The position numbers were made by a program, and so were the translations under genes. Of a stretch of DNA of 64,000 nt, positions 44,057-54,886 are shown one piece after another. The notes under the pieces are model-generated. The model worked only from the letters and a program-made list of their open reading frames with translations. It made no database searches and was not told the DNA's origin. The stretch covers positions 620,001 to 684,000 of the forward strand of contig NZ_CP061768.1 of assembly GCF_013624435.2 (NCBI RefSeq). Reading direction: 5' to 3'. The number at the start of each line of letters is the position of its first letter. Position 1 is the first letter of the stretch. Source of the DNA: Nocardioides campestrisoli (GTDB taxonomy: Bacteria; Actinomycetota; Actinomycetes; Propionibacteriales; Nocardioidaceae).

Positions 44057-44428
44057 ATGAGCATGGCATCGGAGGAGCGCCCCTGGGGCTCCTGGCACGT
44101 CATCGACGACGGCCAGGGCTACAAGGTGAAGCGCATCCACGTGAACCCGGGCCAGCGGCTCTCCTACCAGACCCACGAGCACCGCTCGGAGCACTGGGTG
44201 GTCATCTTCGGCAAGGCGACCTGCGTGATCGACGGCGAGACGATCGTGGCGGGCCCGGGTGAGTCCGTCGACGTGCCGACCGGAGCAGCGCACCGGATCA
44301 CCAACATGCACGCCGAAGAGCTGATCATCATCGAGGTGCAGCACGGCGCCTACACCGGCGAGGACGACATCTGCCGGCTCGAGGACGACTACGGCCGTCA
44401 CGACGAGGTTCTGGCCGCCGAGGCCTGA
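44057..44428 (+). CDS. Cupin, mannose-6-phosphate isomerase C-terminal type
   Basis: 123 residues, GGGAGGCAGGA site. RPWGSWHVIDDGQGYKVKRI and the metal site QTHEHRSEHWVVIFG match the isomerase domain at the end of bifunctional mannose-1-phosphate guanylyltransferases. Free-standing versions may isomerise fructose-6-P/mannose-6-P. Such an activity would feed GDP-mannose to the Gmd enzymes here, but catalysis by this short form is not proved. No guanylyltransferase gene in the window. Confidence 0.75.
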   Translation: MSMASEERPWGSWHVIDDGQGYKVKRIHVNPGQRLSYQTHEHRSEHWVVIFGKATCVIDGETIVAGPGESVDVPTGAAHRITNMHAEELIIIEVQHGAYTGEDDICRLEDDYGRHDEVLAAEA

Positions 44429-44440
44429 CGTTGAATCGAC

Positions 44441-44473
44441 AAAGGCCCCGGGTGCTTGGCACCCGGGGCCTTT
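44441..44473. terminator. 15-bp hairpin between the cupin and rmlCD genes
   Basis: AAAGGCCCCGGGTGC, loop TTG, perfect complement ending CCTTT. Lies between convergent genes and can act both ways. Confidence 0.88.
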
Positions 44474-44509
44474 CGTTGTCCTCCATCCGAGGGTGGACCT
44501 GGAGCGTGC

Positions 44510-45901
44510 TCAGTCGGCGAGGTAACTGCGGAGGGCCTGGGTGGCGTCCTCGGGCTCGAAGCCGGTGGCGCGGATCTTGCTCAGGTCCATCGCGCTGTGC
44601 AGCGGACGGGGGGCGATGCCGTCCTTGCCCGCGTAGTACTCCTCGGTGGAGACCGCGGAGACGTCGTCACGGCTGCGCCCGCTGAGCTCGAAGACGTCGC
44701 GGGCGATCTCGCACCACGAGCGCGCCGGGCCGGCGTTGGAGAGGTTGTAGGTGCCGTAGTCGGCGCCGCTCTCCAGCAGGTGCTTGGTGGCCCGGGAGAG
44801 CTCGGTGGTGAAGGTGAGCCGGCCGATCTGGTCGTCGACCACGCCCGGGGAGATCCCGCGCTCGGCCAGCGAGCGCATCGTCCGGACGAAGTTGTTGCCC
44901 TCGCCGATCACCCATGAGGTCCGCAGCAGGTAGTGCTTCGGGGCCAGGCCGACGGCGAGGTCGCCCGCAGCCTTCGACTGGGCGTAGACCCCGAGCGGGG
45001 AGAGGGGCTCGTCCTCGGTGTGGCCGGGGTCGAGCGGGGCGGTGCCGTCGAAGACGTACTCCGAGGAGTAGTGCACCAGGGTGAAGCCGTGCTCGCGGGC
45101 CAGCGACGCCAAGGTGGCCGGCGCGGAGGCGTTGGCCGCCCAGGCGGTGACCCGGCCCTCGGGGGTCTCGGCCGCGTCGACCGCGGTGTACGCCGCGGCG
45201 TTGAGCACCAGGTCGTAGTCGCGCCAGGGCCAGGCGGCCACCTGCTCGTCATCGGTGACGTCGAGCTCGTCGAGGTCGACCAGGTCGGCGCCGGGGAAGT
45301 CGGCCTGGAGCGCCCGGCCGAGCTGGCCGTTGGCCCCGATGATCAGCGTCTTCTGCCGGATGATCGCGGTGCTGGGGTCGAGCTGGGGGTTGTTCTGGTC
45401 CTTCTCGGAGATGATCGCCTCCGAGAGCGGGATCGGCCACGGGATCGCCACGGTCGGGTCGTCGAGCGCCAGCGCCGGGTAGGTGATGCCGGGCCGCCAG
45501 TGCTGGTTGACCAGGTAGGTGTAGGCCGTGTTGTCCTCGAGCGTCTGGTAGCTGTTGCCCACGCCGCGCGGGACGAAGATCGCGACCGACGGGTCCATCT
45601 CCAGGGTGAACGTGGCGCCGAAGGTGTCGCCTTCGCGCATGTCCACCCAGGCGCCGAAGATCCGCCCGGTGGCCAGCGAGATGAACTTGTCCCACGGCTC
45701 GGTGTGGATGCCGCGGGTCACGCCCCGGTCGGAGTTGAAGGAGACGTTGTTCTGCACCGGGCCGAAGTCGGGCAGCCCGATCGCCACCATCTTCTTCCGC
45801 TGCCAGTTCTCCTTGAAGAACCCGCGGGCGTCCTCGCGCAGGTCGAGGCGGACGACGACGAGGCCGGGGATCGGGGTGGTCTCGAGGGAGGGGAGGGTCA
45901 T
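44510..45901 (-). CDS. rmlCD: Bifunctional dTDP-4-dehydrorhamnose 3,5-epimerase / reductase (RmlC-RmlD fusion)
   Basis: 463 residues from ATG 45901. Residues 1-~185 are RmlC (GLVVVRLDLREDARGFFKEN, VSFNSDRGVTRGIH, FVPRGVGNSYQTLEDN); residues ~190-463 are RmlD (LIIGANGQLGRALQADFPGA, YSSEYVFDGTAP, GVYAQSKAAGD with Tyr-x3-Lys). The fusion carries out the last two steps of dTDP-L-rhamnose synthesis and is known in actinobacteria. Downstream of rmlB on the same strand, with interspersed repeats between. Confidence 0.92.
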   Translation of the reverse strand: MTLPSLETTPIPGLVVVRLDLREDARGFFKENWQRKKMVAIGLPDFGPVQNNVSFNSDRGVTRGIHTEPWDKFISLATGRIFGAWVDMREGDTFGATFTLEMDPSVAIFVPRGVGNSYQTLEDNTAYTYLVNQHWRPGITYPALALDDPTVAIPWPIPLSEAIISEKDQNNPQLDPSTAIIRQKTLIIGANGQLGRALQADFPGADLVDLDELDVTDDEQVAAWPWRDYDLVLNAAAYTAVDAAETPEGRVTAWAANASAPATLASLAREHGFTLVHYSSEYVFDGTAPLDPGHTEDEPLSPLGVYAQSKAAGDLAVGLAPKHYLLRTSWVIGEGNNFVRTMRSLAERGISPGVVDDQIGRLTFTTELSRATKHLLESGADYGTYNLSNAGPARSWCEIARDVFELSGRSRDDVSAVSTEEYYAGKDGIAPRPLHSAMDLSKIRATGFEPEDATQALRSYLAD

Positions 45902-45913
45902 GGGGATCCTTGG

Positions 45914-45980
45914 GTTCGACAGGCTCAACCGGCGATGACCGGTGGTTTCGAGACGGGCCTGGCGGCCCTCCTCAACCACC
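45914..45980. repeat. Interspersed repeat cluster between rmlB and rmlCD
   Basis: 45944-45980 begins GGTTTCGAGACG and ends CTCCTCAACCACC, the same ends as the repeat at 51193-51230, with a different centre. Just before it, GGTTCGACAGGCTCAACC (45913-45930) looks like a second short repeat type. Both are within an operon spacer and neither codes. Confidence 0.6.
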
Positions 45981-45989
45981 GGGGAGGGG

Positions 45990-47078
<1,089 letters not shown>

Positions 47079-47120
47079 TCACCTGTTCCTTGAGCAGCGC
47101 TTCACTGCCATGCTCCGGGC

Positions 47121-47585
47121 ATGGAGCTGCTCGACGTGACCGAGCCCCGCCGGGTCCTGCGCAACGTGCGCGTGGGGGAGCGGGTCACCATCTGGAACTG
47201 GGTCAACGCCTACAACTGCGAGATCGGCGACGACTCGATGATCGGCACGTTCGTCGAGCTGCAGAGTGGAGTGCGGATCGGTCGCCAGTGCCGGGTCTCG
47301 TCGCACAGCTTCCTCTGCGAGGGCGTCGTGCTCGAGGACGAGGTCTTCGTCGGGCACGGGGTGATGTTCGTCAACGACAACGCCCCGTCCGGTCGGCCGG
47401 CGCACCGGGACACCTGGGAGCTCAGCCCCGTCCTGGTCCGCCAGGGTGCCGCGATCGGGAGCAACGCCACCATCCTGGGTGGGGTGACGATCGGTCGGGA
47501 CGCGGTCGTCGGGGCCGGCGCGGTGGTCACCCACGACGTGCCCGACGGGGCCACCGTCGTGGGAGTGCCGGCGCGGCTGGCCTAG
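47121..47585 (+). CDS. Hexapeptide-repeat acyltransferase (WbpD/FdtC-like)
   Basis: 154 residues, left-handed beta-helix. [38 protein letters not shown] and the loop [11 protein letters not shown] are typical of sugar N- or O-acyltransferases that modify amino-sugar nucleotides. No aminotransferase gene is near, so the acceptor may be a hydroxyl. Between divergent rmlB and downstream rmlA. Confidence 0.75.
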   Translation: MELLDVTEPRRVLRNVRVGERVTIWNWVNAYNCEIGDDSMIGTFVELQSGVRIGRQCRVSSHSFLCEGVVLEDEVFVGHGVMFVNDNAPSGRPAHRDTWELSPVLVRQGAAIGSNATILGGVTIGRDAVVGAGAVVTHDVPDGATVVGVPARLA

Positions 47586-47588
47586 CAT
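47583..47588 (+). promoter_or_regulatory. -10 box (TAGCAT) of rmlA, overlapping the upstream stop
   Basis: TAGCAT overlaps the acyltransferase stop and ends seven bases before ATG 47596, indicating a leaderless rmlA start there and not at ATG 47587, which lies partly inside the box. Confidence 0.5.
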
Positions 47589-47595
47589 GACCGCC

Positions 47596-48462
47596 ATGCG
47601 AGGAATCATCCTGGCCGGGGGGACCGGTTCGCGACTGCACCCGATCACTCAGGGGATCAGCAAGCAGCTGGTGCCGGTCTACGACAAGCCGATGATCTAC
47701 TACCCGCTCACCACGCTGATGCTGGCGGGGATCCGCGACGTGCTGGTGATCACCACCCCGCACGAGGCTGCGGCGTTCGAGCGGCTGCTCGGCGACGGCT
47801 CCCAGTTCGGCATCAACATCAGCTTCGCGGTGCAGGCCAGCCCCGACGGCCTGGCGCAGGCCTTCCTGATCGGCGAGGAGCACATCGGCTCCGACACCGC
47901 CGGGCTGGTGCTCGGCGACAACATCTTCTACGGCACCGGCGTGGGCAACCAGCTCTCCGAGTTCGCCGACATCAAGGGCGCCGCCGTCTTCGGCTACCAC
48001 GTCGCCGACCCCACGGCATACGGCGTGGTGGAGTTCGACGACCAGGGTCGTGCCATCTCCCTGGAGGAGAAGCCGACCGAGCCGAAGAGCTCGTATGCCG
48101 TGCCGGGGCTCTACTTCTACGACAACGACGTGGTCGCCTACGCCAAGGAGCTCGAGCCCTCGCCGCGTGGCGAGCTCGAGATCACCGACCTCAACCGCCG
48201 CTACCTCGACGAGGGTCGGCTCCAGGTCTCCGTGCTGCCCCGCGGCACCGCGTGGCTCGACACCGGCACGTTCGACTCGCTCAACGACGCCTCCAACTTC
48301 GTGCGCACCATCGAGAGCCGGCAGGGCTTCAAGGTCGGTGCGCCCGAGGAGGTCGCCTGGCGGATGGGCTGGCTCAGCGACGAGGAGCTGATGGAGCGCG
48401 CCGCGCCGCTGCGCAAGAGCGGGTACGGCGCCTACCTGGCCGGGTTGCTCGACGACCGCTGA
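47596..48462 (+). CDS. rmlA: Glucose-1-phosphate thymidylyltransferase
   Basis: 288 residues from ATG 47596 (ATG 47587 adds three). [20 protein letters not shown] nucleotidyl-transfer motif, [27 protein letters not shown] and [20 protein letters not shown] are diagnostic. It makes dTDP-glucose, the first step to dTDP-L-rhamnose. Normal length. Converges with wbaP, four bases apart. Confidence 0.95.
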   Translation: MRGIILAGGTGSRLHPITQGISKQLVPVYDKPMIYYPLTTLMLAGIRDVLVITTPHEAAAFERLLGDGSQFGINISFAVQASPDGLAQAFLIGEEHIGSDTAGLVLGDNIFYGTGVGNQLSEFADIKGAAVFGYHVADPTAYGVVEFDDQGRAISLEEKPTEPKSSYAVPGLYFYDNDVVAYAKELEPSPRGELEITDLNRRYLDEGRLQVSVLPRGTAWLDTGTFDSLNDASNFVRTIESRQGFKVGAPEEVAWRMGWLSDEELMERAAPLRKSGYGAYLAGLLDDR

Positions 48463-48466
48463 GCGG

Positions 48467-49975
48467 TCAGTAGGCGCCGCGTGAGCTCAGGACCGCGCCG
48501 ACCGTCCGCCACAGGATGACCAGATCCTGCAGCATCGACCAGTTGTCGACGTAGTAGAGGTCGAGGCGAACTGTCTCGTCCCAGGTCAGGTCGCTGCGTC
48601 CGGAGACCTGCCAGAGACCCGTCATTCCGGGTCGGACGTGCAGGCGACGGCGAGCGGCCGAACTGTATTGCGCGACCTCGGTCGGAAGAGGGGGACGAGG
48701 GCCTACCAAGCTCATGTCTCCACGCAGCACGTTGAAGAGCTGGGGGAGCTCGTCGAGGGAGAGGCGCCGCAGCAGCTTTCCCGGCCGGGTGATCCGGGGG
48801 TCCTCCTTCATCTTGAAGAGCACCCCCTCCTGCTCCGGGCGGTCGCGCAGGCGCGCCAGCTGGCTCTCGGCGTCCACGACCATGGTGCGGAACTTGAGGC
48901 AGCCGAACTCCTCGTTCTCCCGACCTGTTCGAGTCTGTCGGAAGAGCACGGGGCCTCCGTCGTGCAGCTTGATCCGGAGTGCGATCGCGGCCAGGAGCGG
49001 GCTCAGGGCGAGGATGAGACAGCACGAGCCGAGGATGTCGAACGATCGCTTGCCCCACCGGGAGGCGAGGTAACCGCGGGGCCCGTCGACATGAATCAAG
49101 GGAAGGCCGGCCACCGGGCGGAACCGGATCCGGTCCCCCGACACGTCGGTGAGGCTGGGAGCGACGATCAGCTGGATGTCATGGTTCTCCAGTGCCCAGG
49201 TGAGTTCCTTGAGCTGTCCGGCGGCCCCGAATGCGCCACCGGCGATGAGCACGACGTTCGCGCCTGACTCGATCGCGATCTGCGCCAGGTCTTCGATGTC
49301 ACCGAAGACCGTGATCCCGCTCGCGGTCTTCTCACTCATGTCGTAGGCCGGGGTGACCGCGCCGATCACCCGGTAGCCGAGGCGTCTTTCCCGCGTGAGG
49401 TTCTGAGCGAGCTCGTCGGCGTGCGAACGTGAACCGGCGATGACCACCTTGTGCAGGAGATGCCCGCGGCGGCGCAGCACGTAGGCGATGTGTCGCATCG
49501 CGTAGCGGCCGAGCAGGAGGATGACCACTCCCCAGCAGAAGGCCAGGACGAAGAATCCTCGAGACAGGTCGTACTTGAAGAGGTAGCACCCGATGCCGAC
49601 CGCGCCTGCCGCCAGCAACGTGCCGCGGAAGACCCGCTTGTACTCATCGACTCCGGTGTCGAACACCTGGGGCTGGTAGCCACCGAGGAAGAGGATCCCG
49701 CCCAGCCAGCCGATGGCGATCAGCGGTGCCAACCAGCGCACGTCGGCGGTGATGTCGCTGTTGATCCCCCACTCGACGTAGTCGCGCAGATAGGCGGCAG
49801 AGAGGAGGACCGCCGTCAGGATCAGCGCGTCGACCAGGAAGACCAGGTACGGGATCCCCCGGATCAGCTGGCTCTGACTCCCCACCCGCCAGCGGCGCGG
49901 CCGCTCTGGTGGCATGCGTGCATGAGGAACCCGATCGTGCGTCTCGCCGACCGGCGACACCTGTATCTCTCCCAT
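48467..49975 (-). CDS. Undecaprenyl-phosphate sugar phosphotransferase (WbaP-type priming enzyme)
   Basis: 502 residues from ATG 49975 with GGTGGGGG upstream. Four N-terminal membrane helices, a central Rossmann-like CoA-binding/PglD-type segment (VVIAGSRSHADELAQ), one more membrane helix and the catalytic domain: KRSFDILGSCCLILALSPLL, LFRQTRTGRENEEFGCLKFR, RRLSLDELPQLFNVLRGDMS, VGPRPPLP and PGMTGLWQVSGRSDLTWDE. It transfers hexose-1-phosphate (Gal or Glc) to undecaprenyl phosphate, starting each repeat unit. A CRP-type site lies upstream. Confidence 0.92.
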   Translation of the reverse strand: MGEIQVSPVGETHDRVPHARMPPERPRRWRVGSQSQLIRGIPYLVFLVDALILTAVLLSAAYLRDYVEWGINSDITADVRWLAPLIAIGWLGGILFLGGYQPQVFDTGVDEYKRVFRGTLLAAGAVGIGCYLFKYDLSRGFFVLAFCWGVVILLLGRYAMRHIAYVLRRRGHLLHKVVIAGSRSHADELAQNLTRERRLGYRVIGAVTPAYDMSEKTASGITVFGDIEDLAQIAIESGANVVLIAGGAFGAAGQLKELTWALENHDIQLIVAPSLTDVSGDRIRFRPVAGLPLIHVDGPRGYLASRWGKRSFDILGSCCLILALSPLLAAIALRIKLHDGGPVLFRQTRTGRENEEFGCLKFRTMVVDAESQLARLRDRPEQEGVLFKMKEDPRITRPGKLLRRLSLDELPQLFNVLRGDMSLVGPRPPLPTEVAQYSSAARRRLHVRPGMTGLWQVSGRSDLTWDETVRLDLYYVDNWSMLQDLVILWRTVGAVLSSRGAY

Positions 49976-50248
49976 GTGAACCCCCACCGCAGACTCCCGA
50001 GAATGTCTAGTCCTTTGCCGAAATTGTCGCCGATAAACGAACCCATTCCTTCCACATGAGAGCACTACCGATCGGTAGCCGTGGACGCTTTCCGACGATT
50101 GGGTGCCGGCCCGTGGCGAGGCCGCCTCAGTTCAGTTGTTACTGTGACGAACTTCACAGTCGAGAAAGCCTCAGCAAAGCGCGCTCTTGGCCGAAGCAGG
50201 GTCATTCGGGCGGGGAGCCAGGGCGTGCAAACCTCGCGGTGCGGTGGC
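49976..50248. other. Regulatory spacer upstream of the priming transferase
   Basis: 273 bases between wbaP and gmd-like 2, less GC-rich near 49990-50050. It holds the CRP-type palindrome; no gene seen. It is long enough for a leader RNA. Confidence 0.5.
50141..50160 (-). promoter_or_regulatory. CRP/GlxR-type site upstream of the priming transferase
   Basis: ACTGTGA-CGAACT-TCACAGT contains a perfect TGTGA-N6-TCACA with two further paired bases on each side. It lies about 175 bases upstream of the wbaP start. Confidence 0.65.
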
Positions 50249-51237
50249 TCAGGGGCCGAGGTCGGCGGCGACCATCTCCGCGACGATCTCGGGAAAGCCC
50301 TTCGCCGGCGCCCAGCCCAGCTCGCGCCGGGCCCGGCCGGCGTCGCCGACCAGCTCGGCGGCGTCGGTCGGGCGCACGAAGGCCGGGTCGACCCGCACGT
50401 ACTGTTCCCAGTCGGCCACGCCCGCCGCGGCGAACGCGGCGGCCACGAACTCACGGACCGAGTGGCTCTCGCCGGTGGCCACCACATAGTCCTGAGCGGT
50501 CTGGTACCGGGCGGCGCGCACCATCGCGTCGACGTGGTCCGGGGCCCAGCCCCAGTCGCGGCGGGCGTCGAGGTTGCCGAGCACCAGCTCGTCGGCCTCG
50601 CCGCGGGCGATCGCCGCGACCCCGCGGGTGATCTTGCGGGAGACGAAGGTGTCTGGGCGGCGCGGGGACTCGTGGTTGTAGAGGATCGCGCTCACCGCGT
50701 GCAGGCCCCGGGACCGCGCGTCGGCGACCGCGAGATGGGCGGCGGCCTTCGCCTCGCCGTACGGGTTGGTCGGGGCGACCGGCGTCGACTCGTCCTGCGG
50801 GGAGTCGACGGGGGAGCCGAAGATCTCCGCGCTGGAGGCCTGCACGAAGCGGACAGCGCGACCGGTGGCCACTTGGACGGCGAGGGCGGAGTCGAGCAGG
50901 GCGATCGCCGCGTCACCGTTGACCGCGCGGGTCAGATCGGGCTCCTGCCAGGAGCGGAAGACCGAGCTGATCGCCGCCAGGTTGTAGACCTCGTTGGGCG
51001 CCACGTCGAGGAGCAGCCGCCGGGTGGCGTCGTGGTCGGTCACGTCGCCGGGGTGCAGCACCACCTCGGCGGGGCAGTACCCCGGGCGGGAGGGCGTACG
51101 GACCAGGGCGTGCACCTCGTACCCGTCGGCGAGCAGGCGCTCGGCGAGGTAACCGCCGTCCTGGCCGGAGATGCCGGTGACGAAGGCGCGATGGTTTCGA
51201 GACGCTCGCTGCGCTCGCTCCTCAACCACCGAGGACG

Positions 51238-51241
<4 letters not shown>
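50249..51241 (-). CDS. GDP-mannose 4,6-dehydratase-like SDR enzyme (second copy)
   Basis: 330 residues from GTG 51241, which overlaps the stop of the gmd upstream (GTGA). [46 protein letters not shown] (Tyr-x3-Lys) and [19 protein letters not shown] keep the Gmd pattern, but NADP-binding residues after the first strand ([14 protein letters not shown]) differ from the true gmd next door. It may catalyse a following step on the keto-sugar or be a second dehydratase. Its first ~17 residues are encoded by an interspersed repeat. Confidence 0.8.
51193..51230. repeat. Interspersed GGTTTCGAGACG...CTCAACCACC repeat inside a gene start
   Basis: 38 bases beginning GGTTTCGAGACGCTCG and ending GCTCCTCAACCACC, the full form of the element also seen at 45944-45980. 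It supplies codons for [13 protein letters not shown] of gmd-like 2. From memory, this repeat is common between genes in Nocardioides; copy number needs a genome count. Confidence 0.6.
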
Positions 51242-52227
<986 letters not shown>

Positions 52228-52339
52228 GGGGAGAAGTGTCGCAGTCGCTCAGCCGGCGCGAGCAGTTGCGGTGAATCGCACCCCTTCCGCCCGCAAGAGT
52301 GGTGGATTAGCCTCACGCCACTCGCGAGAAGGAGGAACG

Positions 52340-53308
52340 GTGGAGTTCCTGCAAGATCTCTGGCACGCCCTCCCGGAACCGCTCCGCGACCCCGTCGCCC
52401 TGGCGGTGCCGTTCTTCGTGGTCTTCGTCCTCGTCGAAGGCTTCGCGGCGTACCTGCTGGAGGACGAGCGCCCCGAGGAGGCCCGGCGGGGGCCGGACGG
52501 ACGCGCGCTGCCGCTGCCCGGCGGCTACGACCGGGGCGACGCCGTCGCCAGCGTGTCGATGGGCGCGGTCTCCGTGGTCACCATGACCTTGTGGAAGACG
52601 CTCGGGCTCGTCGTCTACTCGGTGCTCTTCGCCTACGTCGCCCCCTGGCAGCTGCCGATGGACGCGTGGTGGACCTGGGCGCTGGCGATCCTCGGCGTCG
52701 ACTTCTTCTTCTACTGGGCGCACCGGGTCGCCCACCGGGTGCGGCTCGTGTGGGCCACCCACCAGGCGCACCACTCGAGTGAGTACTTCAACTTCGCCAC
52801 CGCCCTGCGGCAGAAGTGGAACAACTCCGCCGAGCTCGTCTTCTGGCTCCCGCTGCCGCTGCTCGGCGTGCCGCCGGCGCTGGTCTTCTTCGGCTTCTCC
52901 GTCAGCCTGGTCTACCAGTTCTTCGTGCACACCGAGCGGGTCGACCGGCTCTGGCGGCCGATCGAGCTGGTCTTCAACACGCCCTCGCACCACCGGGTGC
53001 ACCACGGCAGCGACCCGGAGTACCTGGACCGCAACTACGGCGGCATTGTCATCGTCTGGGACCGGCTCTTCGGCTCGTTCCAGCCCGAGCTGCACCGGCC
53101 GACGTACGGGCTGACCACGCCGGTGGGGACCAACCACATCCTCAAGCTGCAGACGCATGAGTACGCGGCGATCGTCCGCGACGTACGCCGTGCCCCGACC
53201 TGGCGCGACAAACTCGGCTACGTCTTCGGGCCTCCGGGGTGGCGGCCGGAGTCCGTGGCGCCGGCGGCGAGCCCGGAGCCCGCGCCGGAGCCGGCGGCAC
53301 CGGTCTGA
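52340..53308 (+). CDS. Sterol desaturase / fatty-acid hydroxylase family protein
   Basis: 322 residues from GTG 52340, GAAGGAGGAA site. Four membrane helices and the di-iron His boxes HRVAH, HQAHHSS and HRVHH in the expected order. The family oxidises long alkyl or isoprenoid chains (hydroxylation or desaturation) at the membrane with O2. Proline-rich C-terminal tail. Substrate not visible. A TAGCCT -10 box lies at 52306-52311. Confidence 0.85.
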   Translation: MEFLQDLWHALPEPLRDPVALAVPFFVVFVLVEGFAAYLLEDERPEEARRGPDGRALPLPGGYDRGDAVASVSMGAVSVVTMTLWKTLGLVVYSVLFAYVAPWQLPMDAWWTWALAILGVDFFFYWAHRVAHRVRLVWATHQAHHSSEYFNFATALRQKWNNSAELVFWLPLPLLGVPPALVFFGFSVSLVYQFFVHTERVDRLWRPIELVFNTPSHHRVHHGSDPEYLDRNYGGIVIVWDRLFGSFQPELHRPTYGLTTPVGTNHILKLQTHEYAAIVRDVRRAPTWRDKLGYVFGPPGWRPESVAPAASPEPAPEPAAPV

Positions 53309-53366
53309 CCCGGGTGAGCAAGTTCGGTCAGGCGGACTGTCGCCTGCCCCGGCCACACTGAGAGGC

Positions 53367-54293
53367 ATGGGCGAGACCACCCCCGGACGTGACCGGCTCC
53401 GCGAGCTGCTCGACGCCGTCCTCGACGAGGAGAACGCGACGCTCGGCGAGATGGCCGCGGACGCCTACGCCTCGCCGTACCACTTCACCCGGCAGCTCTC
53501 CCGGGGCGCCGGCGAGCCGCCGGTGGCGATGCGGCGCCGGGTCATGCTCGAGCGCGCCGCCTGGCAGTTGCGACAAGGCCACTCCGTCACCGACACGGCG
53601 TTCGCGGCCGGCTACGACTCCGTCGAGGGGTTCAGCCGCGCCTTCGCCCGGGCGTTCGGGCAGCCGCCCAGCACCGTGCCGACCGGGTCCGGCACCCACT
53701 GGCTGCCCGCGCCCAACGGGATCCACTTCCACCCGCCCACCTCGCTGTGGGTGGAGCAGCCGGCAACGCCTTCGGCCGGGGTGGTGACGCTGATGCTCGT
53801 CGAGCACGACCTGGACGACACCCGCGACCTGCTCGAGGCGGCCAAGGGAGTGGACGAGGCCGGGCTGGGGAGGGCGCGGCTGCCCGGGCACGAACCCCTG
53901 CCCTTCGACCAGACCGACGAGACGCTGCGCGACGTGCTCCACCACCTGGTGCGCGCCAAGGAGGTGTGGCTCGCCTCGATCGAGGGAGCCGAGCACCCGC
54001 CCGCCGGTCCCGACGACGTGCCCAGCCTGACGGCCCGGCACGAGGAGGTGGCGCCGCGCTGGCTCGCCACCATGCGCGACCTGGAGCGGCGCGGCGCCTG
54101 GGGCGACCGGCTGGTCGACGCGCTCTGCGAGCCGCCCGAGAGCTTCGTGCTCGGCAGCGTGCTCGCCCACGTCCTGACCTACTCCGCCCACCGGCGCCAG
54201 CTCGCCCGCTGGATGCTCGGCGACGCCGTGCCGCGCTGGCCCGAGGGCGACCCCATCACCTGGCTGCGACGACGTACCGGAGGGATCGCATGA
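53367..54293 (+). CDS. AraC-type regulator fused to a DinB-like domain
   Basis: 308 residues. N-terminal AraC HTH (~15-110: MAADAYASPYHFTRQLSRGA, DTAFAAGYDSVEGFSRAFAR), then a four-helix DinB-type domain (~135-290) with candidate metal His in LHHLVRAKEVWL and YSAHRRQLARWML. The pairing suggests a sensor-regulator for a small thiol or antibiotic stress. Its stop overlaps the next ATG, so the reductase-like gene is its likely partner. Confidence 0.8.
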   Translation: MGETTPGRDRLRELLDAVLDEENATLGEMAADAYASPYHFTRQLSRGAGEPPVAMRRRVMLERAAWQLRQGHSVTDTAFAAGYDSVEGFSRAFARAFGQPPSTVPTGSGTHWLPAPNGIHFHPPTSLWVEQPATPSAGVVTLMLVEHDLDDTRDLLEAAKGVDEAGLGRARLPGHEPLPFDQTDETLRDVLHHLVRAKEVWLASIEGAEHPPAGPDDVPSLTARHEEVAPRWLATMRDLERRGAWGDRLVDALCEPPESFVLGSVLAHVLTYSAHRRQLARWMLGDAVPRWPEGDPITWLRRRTGGIA

Positions 54294-54886
54294 CCCGCAC
54301 GACCTACTACACCGCCACCACCCTCGACGGGTTCCTCGCCGACGAGCACGACTCGCTCGACTGGCTCTTCACCCAGGAGATCGACGAGAAGGGGCCGATG
54401 AACTACGACGACTTCTACGCCCGCATCGGGGCGCTGGCGATGGGGGCGACGACGTACGAGTGGATCGTCGACCACATGGCGAGCACGGGGGAGAAGTGGG
54501 CCTACCAGGAGCCCAGCTGGGTCTTCACCCACCGCGACCTTGCGCCCGTGGCGGAGCGGATCACCTTCACCGCCGACCCGGTCGCCGACGTGCACGCCCA
54601 GATGGTCGAGGCCGCCGACGGGCGTGACCTGTGGGTGGTCGGCGGGGGAGACCTGGCCGCCCAGTTCGCCGAGCAGGGACTGCTCGACGACGTCGTGGTC
54701 TCCATCGCCCCGGTCACCCTCGGCGCCGGCCGCCCGCTCTTCCCTCGCCCCTTCGACCTGCGGCTGGTCGAGCACGACCGCAACGGTGCCTTCCTCTGCG
54801 CGCGGTACGAGGTGGTCGGGCCGCGGCGGAACGGTCACGGGGCGGGACGTGCCAGCGTCACCGAGGGGCTCTCCCCGAACTCCTGA
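54290..54886 (+). CDS. Dihydrofolate reductase-like (RibD C-terminal) protein
   Basis: 198 residues, ATGA overlap with the regulator. YYTATTLDGFLADEHDSLDW and LWVVGGGDLAAQFAEQGLLD are the RibD-C/DHFR-like NADPH-binding motifs; TLGAGRPLFPRPF follows. Members reduce pteridine- or pyrimidine-like compounds, but the substrate is unknown. Its 3' end overlaps the convergent AraC gene by 52 bases. Confidence 0.82.
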   Translation: MTRTTYYTATTLDGFLADEHDSLDWLFTQEIDEKGPMNYDDFYARIGALAMGATTYEWIVDHMASTGEKWAYQEPSWVFTHRDLAPVAERITFTADPVADVHAQMVEAADGRDLWVVGGGDLAAQFAEQGLLDDVVVSIAPVTLGAGRPLFPRPFDLRLVEHDRNGAFLCARYEVVGPRRNGHGAGRASVTEGLSPNS

